Of a DNA stretch of 64,000 nucleotides, positions 59,089 through 64,000 are shown piece by piece. The notes beneath the pieces were generated by a model, which saw only the letters and a program-made list of their open reading frames with translations, made no database searches and was not told the origin of the DNA. The stretch lies in the NCBI GenBank assembly GCA_963728825.1, contig CAVSLA010000004.1:1054001-1118000 (forward strand). The letters are read 5' to 3'. Each line of letters opens with the position of its first letter. The stretch's first letter is position 1. The DNA comes from CAVREM01 sp963728825. GTDB taxonomy: Bacteria > Acidobacteriota > Vicinamibacteria > Vicinamibacterales > CAVVIG01. The position numbers were made by a program, and so were the translations under genes.

Positions 59089-60369
59089 ATGACCAACAGC
59101 CATCGCGCACGAATCGGGGCCGTCACGACGGTGGTCCTGCTGTTGTCCTGGTTGGCCCTTGCAAGTGCCGGCCAGACACCATCGCGAGTCGCGTCACTCG
59201 CCAAAGAGCCGTTGGTGTTCGCGGCGCTCGACCACGCGCGCAAGGGGGAGCCGCAAACCATTGCAGACCAGGTCCGGTTCTGCGAAGTGCCGGCGCCGCC
59301 GTTTCAAGAGGGCGCCCGGGCGCAGCTGCTGCAGGCGGCTTTCGTCCAGGCCGGCCTGGAGAATGTCCGGAGGGACGAAACAGGCAACGTCCTGGCCGAA
59401 CGGCGGGGCACAGCCGCACGACCACATGTGATGGTCGCCGCACACCTCGACACCGTGTTTTCAGCCGAAACGAATGTCAAAGTCACGACCAAAGGTGCCG
59501 TGCTCCACGGACCAGGGATCAGCGACAACTGTCGAGGCCTGGCGGTGCTGGTCGCGATGGCCCGTGCGCTTGCTGCGAGCCGCGTGCAGACCCCGGGGAC
59601 GATCTCCTTTGTCGCGAATGTCGGTGAAGAAGGTCTCGGCGATCTGCGAGGCGTCAAAGCGCTGTTCAGGAAGCCTGCCGTGCCGATCGATCGATTCATC
59701 TCGATTGATGGCGGCGGCTACAACATCACCAACGTCGCGGTCGGAAGCCATCGTTATCGGGTGCTCTTCAAAGGTCCCGGCGGGCACAGCTACGGGGCCT
59801 TTGGACTGGCAAATCCGATCGGCGCCCTGGGGCGCGCGATCGCGAAGATCTCCGATCTCCAGGTGCCGGCCGAGCCCAGAACGACCTTCACCATCGGGCG
59901 AACCGGCGGCGGAACCTCGGTGAATTCCATCCCCTACGAGGCGTGGATGGAAGTCGACATGCGCTCGTCGAGTGGGGCGGCGCTTGCTGCGCTGGACGCG
60001 AAATTTCAGGCGGCCATCGACGAAGCGGTCGCCGAAGAGAACCGCCGCTGGGCCCGACCCGGCATGATCACGGTGGTCAAAGAGCTGGTCGGCGATCGAC
60101 CTGCCGGAGAAACGCCGTCTTCGTCAGCGATTGTTCAAACCGCCCAGGCGGTTGGCAGGGAGCTGGGGCTGGCGCTACGACTCGGCGAGGGCTCGACGGA
60201 TTCGAACCTGCCGATCAGCCTGAAGATTCCGGCGATTACCGTCGGTGGAGGCGGGGCGGGTGCAAATGGCCACGCGCTCAGCGAGTCGTTCGACACGACC
60301 GACTCCTGGAAGGGGACGCAGAACGTTCTCCTGCTCACGATTGCACTCGCCCAGAACCAAGCGCCCTGA
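59089..60369 (+). CDS. Exported M20 family metallopeptidase
   Basis: 426 residues. Signal peptide (VVLLLSWLALASAGQ). Zinc and catalytic motifs of the M20/ArgE-type fold: VMVAAHLDTVF, GPGISDNCRGLAVL, VANVGEEGLGDLRG and, near the end, GANGHALSESFDT. Lid domain with GPGGHSYGAFGLANP. Probably a periplasmic aminopeptidase or carboxypeptidase; the exact substrate is unknown. It starts 16 bases after the pab fusion, on the same strand. Confidence 0.92.
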   Translation: MTNSHRARIGAVTTVVLLLSWLALASAGQTPSRVASLAKEPLVFAALDHARKGEPQTIADQVRFCEVPAPPFQEGARAQLLQAAFVQAGLENVRRDETGNVLAERRGTAARPHVMVAAHLDTVFSAETNVKVTTKGAVLHGPGISDNCRGLAVLVAMARALAASRVQTPGTISFVANVGEEGLGDLRGVKALFRKPAVPIDRFISIDGGGYNITNVAVGSHRYRVLFKGPGGHSYGAFGLANPIGALGRAIAKISDLQVPAEPRTTFTIGRTGGGTSVNSIPYEAWMEVDMRSSSGAALAALDAKFQAAIDEAVAEENRRWARPGMITVVKELVGDRPAGETPSSSAIVQTAQAVGRELGLALRLGEGSTDSNLPISLKIPAITVGGGGAGANGHALSESFDTTDSWKGTQNVLLLTIALAQNQAP

Positions 60370-60380
60370 CTCCGAACGGT

Positions 60381-60406
60381 GTAGGCCGGGTCCTTTCGGA
60401 CCCGGC
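60381..60406. repeat. REP-like GTAG hairpin between converging genes
   Basis: GTAG (60381-60384) followed by GCCGGGTCC (60385-60393) pairing with GGACCCGGC (60398-60406), loop TTTC. Same foot and layout as the hairpins at 1026-1078 and 6320-6407, again between a plus-strand gene end and a minus-strand gene end. Possible two-way terminator. Confidence 0.75.
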
Positions 60407-60411
60407 GAGGT

Positions 60412-60960
60412 TTAGGAAGAAGTCCGCTTGATCTGTTCGAAGCGCGCCAGATCGGCCGCGCGCTGACCCGCGGCCTCGCGACGGGCGAGAAGCACCCTCA
60501 CGGCAAACAACGCGTGAACGACGCCCAGAACGATCCATTCCACCGCGATCGGCGCCGACAGAAGAGCGGGGAGCAGGTTCAACAGGGCACCCAGCCAGAA
60601 GCAGCGGACAAAGAGGGGATCGGTCGACAGCCGCGGCTGTCCACCGCGCGAGAATTCCATGATGCGGTGCTCCCAGCCCGCCCGTTCCGCCGCATCCTCG
60701 AAAAATACCTGGATATACCGGCCGATCCGCTCAACGCCGGTGTGCAGGGCGAAGGTGATTTCAAAGGTCGTCACCAACACCAGCAGCGGGATCAAGGTCA
60801 GGATCGGAGGGGCAGCCAGCGCAACCGTGGTAAGAGCGGCCAGCGCCCAGCCCAGTATTCCAGCGAGGACAATCCAGACGCGCATCGTGCCACGATCGCG
60901 AATCGTGGCGCGGAGCGCGTTGTATTCATCTACACCGGCCGGCGTCATCGTTTGTGGCAC
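60412..60960 (-). CDS. Membrane protein of unknown function
   Basis: 182 residues with about four membrane helices (MRVWIVLAGILGWALAALTT, PPILTLIPLLVLVTTFEITF, LGALLNLLPALL, VEWIVLGVVHALFAVRVLL). Between them lies a soluble segment with GVERIGRYIQVFFEDAAE. No recognised domain. The start is GTG at 60960 or ATG at 60948. The gene converges with the M20 peptidase across a REP-like hairpin. Confidence 0.7.
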   Translation of the reverse strand: MPQTMTPAGVDEYNALRATIRDRGTMRVWIVLAGILGWALAALTTVALAAPPILTLIPLLVLVTTFEITFALHTGVERIGRYIQVFFEDAAERAGWEHRIMEFSRGGQPRLSTDPLFVRCFWLGALLNLLPALLSAPIAVEWIVLGVVHALFAVRVLLARREAAGQRAADLARFEQIKRTSS

Positions 60961-61104
60961 TAACGTCTGCCTGTCGGGTGACCGATACGCGGAATATCGG
61001 CAAAAAGCGAGAGAAACAGCGACGCCATTCTGGCACAGAGTTGGTAAGGGTTCAGCTCTGGAGCACGGCCGTAAGTGAAATGTGTAGTGAAATCGATAAT
61101 CGCC

Positions 61105-61132
61105 TTGCGGTCTATGAATTGTCTGCTACAAT
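61105..61132 (+). promoter_or_regulatory. Promoter of the DD-carboxypeptidase gene
   Basis: TTGCGG (61105-61110) and TACAAT (61127-61132) with a 16-base spacer, about 42 bases before the GTG at 61175. Unlike many promoters here it leaves a normal leader. Confidence 0.55.
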
Positions 61133-61174
61133 GACTGCGCCTCCAGAACAAGTTACAGCCTCGGGACTAACTAC

Positions 61175-62206
61175 GTGAGCAGGAAACCAGTTTTCTGGAT
61201 CGGTAACCTTGCGCTCGCCGGGCTTCTCAGCGTTGCCGGCTCTTCCGTAGGGTATGCCCAAACCACCAAGCCAACGGCGAAGCGGGCGACGTCCAGCCGA
61301 CCCGCAGCCAAGCCGGCCGCACGCCCTCGTCGACCCACCGCCGCGCAGCGGCGTGCAGCGGCGACGGCGCTCGAGATGGCCGACACCGTGGTGCCGCGCT
61401 ACAAAGTCGATGCGGGCGGAAATCTCGTCCCCGATCTTCGTGCCGCAGCGGCCATCATCTACGATCCGGAAACCAACGAGATTCTCTGGGAAGAGAACTC
61501 CGAGACCGAGCGATCGATCGCGAGCATCACCAAGGTGATGACGGCGGCCGTGGTCTTCGAGAACGGCCCCGACCTGTCGCACGTGGTGACGGTGGCACGC
61601 AGCGACGTGTCGCGCGCATCGACGACCTTCCTGCGCCTGAACGACAAGATCACCATCGGCGATCTCCTGCATCTCACCCTGATCGCATCCGACAACGCCG
61701 CCGCCCGCGCGCTGGCGCGTACTTCGCAGCAGGGCACCACCGGGTTCATCGACCGGATGAACGAGAAAGCCGCGGAGCTCGGTCTCACGACGACCCACTA
61801 TGCGGATCCGTCGGGTCTGCTGTCTGAAAACGTGTCGTCGGCTTACGACATGGCCCGTCTCATCGCGTTCGCGTCGAGCGATGAACGGATCTCGACGATC
61901 ATGCTGAAGAGCGAGCACACCATCCGGACGCCGCGCCGCACGATTACGTTCCGCAGCACGAACCACCTGCTGGGGCGCGAGGGCTTCGACGTCAGAGCCG
62001 GAAAGACCGGCTTCATCAGCAAGTCCGGCTACTGCTTTGCGACGCTCCTGCGACTGCCGACCACCGGTCAGCAGGTCGCCGTCGTCGTGCTCGGGGCCCG
62101 TTCGAACGCCGGCCGGTTCATGGAAGTCCAGAACCTGTTCAATTGGCTGTCGGCCAAGACGTCGACCGTGTTTGCGACCCAGTCGGTCGCCGCCACTCGC
62201 GAGTAA
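61175..62206 (+). CDS. D-alanyl-D-alanine carboxypeptidase (peptidase S11)
   Basis: 343 residues. Signal peptide (LALAGLLSVAGSSVGYAQ), then a Lys/Pro/Ala-rich linker (residues about 30-62) and the penicillin-binding fold: SITK with Ser117 and Lys120, SDN at 172-174 and KTG at 277-279. Trims the terminal D-Ala of peptidoglycan peptides in the periplasm. The C-terminal membrane-anchoring domain of larger PBP5 types is missing, as in many short S11 enzymes. GTG start. Confidence 0.94.
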   Translation: MSRKPVFWIGNLALAGLLSVAGSSVGYAQTTKPTAKRATSSRPAAKPAARPRRPTAAQRRAAATALEMADTVVPRYKVDAGGNLVPDLRAAAAIIYDPETNEILWEENSETERSIASITKVMTAAVVFENGPDLSHVVTVARSDVSRASTTFLRLNDKITIGDLLHLTLIASDNAAARALARTSQQGTTGFIDRMNEKAAELGLTTTHYADPSGLLSENVSSAYDMARLIAFASSDERISTIMLKSEHTIRTPRRTITFRSTNHLLGREGFDVRAGKTGFISKSGYCFATLLRLPTTGQQVAVVVLGARSNAGRFMEVQNLFNWLSAKTSTVFATQSVAATRE

Positions 62207-62210
62207 CGGT

Positions 62211-63077
62211 TCACCCCACGTAGCCCCGCTGCATCGCGGCTGCATCGAGCGGCAGCGTCGCGATCGTGTCGACCGCGACGATGACCGGCCGTGACGCGTT
62301 ACGGCCGTCATACGCCTTCAAATACTTCTTACAGACGTCGCAGCCATAAACACGATAGCGTCCATCCCGCGTGGCGAACGAGGTCACCAGGGTGCGATCG
62401 TCGTTCGCACAGAACGGGCACGTCAGCGGCGCGAACTCCCATTGACCCAGACAGCGTCCGCAGATGAGGCGCCGATTGGCGCTCGGAGTAATCACGGCGA
62501 AGTCCGGCTCCCATCCGCAGTACGGACAGTGACCGTGGTGCCAGTTGGAGAAATCGACCCGCTGGATCAGCGATTCGGCGCTTCTCGCGAGGAAGGGACG
62601 CAGCGAGAGCAGGAGCACCTGATCGAGGTTGGGGGGCGATCCGGCAGGCAGCCGGTCGGCTGGTGCATCGGCTTCGACCCCTGAGGTGACGACGTACCAC
62701 TGCATGACCAGTCGCGGCAGGGAATCGCCGGCCCGAGCCAGTGCCCCGATCTGCTCGTGTTCGGGTCGCTCGAGCGCCTCATGCCGATGAAGGATGTCGG
62801 CGGTCTGCCGGAGCGTCAGACGAAAGTCCGACCACTCGAGCGGGATATCGCCGAAGCGGATGGCCGGCCGTCCGGCGGTCTGCTGCTGGGCGAGCCACGT
62901 CGGATCCGGCTGAATCCATGGCAAGGGCACGCGCGCCTGCACACGACGCTGGACGTCGACGAGCGCGATCTGCATGTCGATGGCCGAGGCCAGCTCGGGG
63001 TTGGTGCCCCTCAGCTGCCTGAGCTCGACGATCTCCCGTGGTTCGGCGCGCGGCGCACGCGGTGGTCGTTCAGACAC
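62211..63077 (-). CDS. fdhE: FdhE-like formate dehydrogenase accessory protein
   Basis: 288 residues. Four CxxC pairs in the C-terminal half (CPYCGWE, CGRCLG, CPFCAND, CDVCKKY) form the paired rubredoxin-like zinc/iron sites of FdhE. The N-terminal half is helical. FdhE is thought to help formate dehydrogenase assembly; no formate dehydrogenase gene is in this window. The GTG start at 63077 is seven bases from a TACAAT, so the message is likely leaderless. Confidence 0.85.
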   Translation of the reverse strand: MSERPPRAPRAEPREIVELRQLRGTNPELASAIDMQIALVDVQRRVQARVPLPWIQPDPTWLAQQQTAGRPAIRFGDIPLEWSDFRLTLRQTADILHRHEALERPEHEQIGALARAGDSLPRLVMQWYVVTSGVEADAPADRLPAGSPPNLDQVLLLSLRPFLARSAESLIQRVDFSNWHHGHCPYCGWEPDFAVITPSANRRLICGRCLGQWEFAPLTCPFCANDDRTLVTSFATRDGRYRVYGCDVCKKYLKAYDGRNASRPVIVAVDTIATLPLDAAAMQRGYVG

Positions 63078-63084
63078 GCCGGGG

Positions 63085-63094
63085 ATTGTACAAT
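63085..63094. promoter_or_regulatory. Palindromic shared -10 between fdhE and glgA
   Basis: ATTGTACAAT is a perfect palindrome that contains TACAAT on both strands. It lies seven bases before the fdhE GTG and 14 bases before the glgA GTG. It can therefore serve as -10 in both directions with almost no leader. The two genes are only 31 bases apart. Confidence 0.6.
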
Positions 63095-63108
63095 CGTCGC
63101 GACGTCTC

Positions 63109-64000
63109 GTGCCCTCCCGCGCGCCAGTCCGCCGTTCCGTCCTGATGATCGGTTCAGAAGCGCTGCCTTTCGCCAAGACAGGCGGACTGGCCGATGTGCT
63201 GGGGGCGCTGCCGCCGGCGCTGGCGCGGCTCGGGTGGGACGCGACGGTTGCGATGCCGCGCTACCGTGGCATCGACGCGGGTCAGCGCGTCGACAGCTTT
63301 CGTCTCGGGGTGGGCGGTCACACCTACGAGGTCGCGATCTACGAGGCGCCGCTGAACGGCGCGCGCGCGCTGCTCGTCGACATCCCCGCGCTGTTCGATC
63401 GAGACGAGCTCTATGGCGCCGGCGGCATCGACTATCCGGACAATCCACGCCGTTATGCGTTCCTGGTCCGAGCGGTGTTGCATTACGCCGCCACGCACTC
63501 GCCAGCGCCATCGGTCGTTCACGCGCACGACTGGCAGGCGGGTCTCGCGCCGGTCTACCTGAAGACTCTGTACAGGTCCGACGAGGTCCTCGGCGGGACG
63601 CGGTGCATCTTCACGATTCACAACCTCGCGTACCAAGGTCTGTTCGAAGCAGACTGGCTCCCGCGGCTCGACCTGCCGTGGAGTCTCCTGGCCATCGAGG
63701 CACTGGAATTCTGGGGACGCATCAGCTTCTTGAAAGGCGGCATCAACCATTCGGAACTGATCACCACGGTCAGTCCGCGCTACGCGGCGGAGATTCAAAC
63801 ACCCGAGCTGGGTTTTGGCTTCGACGGCGTCCTGCGCCGCCGGTCGCAGGACGTCGTCGGCATTCTGAATGGGATCGACACCGACCAGTGGAATCCGTCT
63901 CGCGACCCTTACATACCGGCGCCGTACAGTGCCGAGGACCTTTCGGGGAAGCGCGTGGCCAAGGCGGAACTGCTCGACCGCTACGGCCTGCCGTCGGATG
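63109..64000 (+). CDS. glgA: Glycogen synthase, N-terminal part (cut by window edge)
   Basis: GT5 glycogen/starch synthase opening EALPFAKTGGLADVLGALPP, with the ADP-glucose-binding KTGGL. Other family phrases are VVHAHDWQAGLAPVYL, FTIHNLAYQGLFEADWLP and GFDGVLRRRSQDVVGILNGI with DTDQWNP. Transfers glucose from ADP-glucose to a growing glucan. About 297 residues are visible; the C-terminal Rossmann domain is outside the window. The start is GTG at 63109; an ATG at 63145 would cut off the first strand, so it is less likely. Confidence 0.95.
   Translation, partial: MPSRAPVRRSVLMIGSEALPFAKTGGLADVLGALPPALARLGWDATVAMPRYRGIDAGQRVDSFRLGVGGHTYEVAIYEAPLNGARALLVDIPALFDRDELYGAGGIDYPDNPRRYAFLVRAVLHYAATHSPAPSVVHAHDWQAGLAPVYLKTLYRSDEVLGGTRCIFTIHNLAYQGLFEADWLPRLDLPWSLLAIEALEFWGRISFLKGGINHSELITTVSPRYAAEIQTPELGFGFDGVLRRRSQDVVGILNGIDTDQWNPSRDPYIPAPYSAEDLSGKRVAKAELLDRYGLPSD

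Overview
The window is GC-rich bacterial chromosome and reads like an acidobacterium, probably of the Vicinamibacteria type. That placement is inferred from family content, not from a marker gene. The supporting families are two VWFA-domain exported proteins (TIGR03436), two TIGR03435 'soil' proteins (one fused to a BlaR1/M56 peptidase), an Oar-like carboxypeptidase-regulatory/TonB-dependent outer-membrane protein, a PadR regulator, many response regulators and a SYLF-domain protein. Genes are tightly packed with frequent ATGA/GTGA overlaps.

Layout. 1-6.4 kb: end of a GMC oxidoreductase, a tannase-family esterase, a badly frameshifted matrixin-like metalloprotease locus and small exported proteins. 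6.4-14 kb: a minus-strand operon with an exported propeller-like protein, a membrane-anchored protein, an Oar-like receptor and a VWFA protein. 14-18 kb: a PadR/TIGR03435 operon and a BlaI-BlaR1 pair with a clear operator. 18-24.6 kb: a membrane protein, a PQQ-type propeller, a GH13 glucosidase, a lipoprotein, a degenerate receiver fused to a zinc ribbon, and an AraC regulator. 24.6-30 kb: the most interesting locus. It has a 76-residue peptide gene, a hairpin, a PqqD-like/M50 peptidase/LolA-like fusion and an outer-membrane-barrel-like protein. It is bracketed by two direct copies of a small zinc-ribbon gene. 30-47 kb: a loosely packed accessory stretch with a Crp regulator, an erpA operon, a frameshifted AI-2E transporter, an exported aldolase, small unknown genes, a frameshifted cold-shock gene, a hybrid histidine kinase, two mini AAA-like proteins and gene remnants. 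47-64 kb: dense housekeeping. It holds tRNA-Lys, arginase, hemE-hemH-hemY behind a response regulator, a PD-(D/E)XK-like protein, a VWFA protein, an orphan DNA methyltransferase, a PabB-PabC fusion carrying an 11-bp tandem repeat, an M20 peptidase, a DD-carboxypeptidase, FdhE and the start of glycogen synthase.

Repeats and regulation. GTAG-footed hairpins resembling REP elements sit in three gaps between converging genes. AT-rich tandem heptamers occur in three intergenic gaps. A 95-bp near-palindrome lies at 33.1 kb. Several genes have a -10 hexamer only 7-10 bases before the start codon, which suggests leaderless or very short-leader transcripts.

Quality caution. At least six genes carry frame breaks between otherwise intact reading frames, four of them at GTAC sites. 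Some may be assembly errors rather than biology. No CRISPR array, rRNA, phage or recognisable transposase was found.
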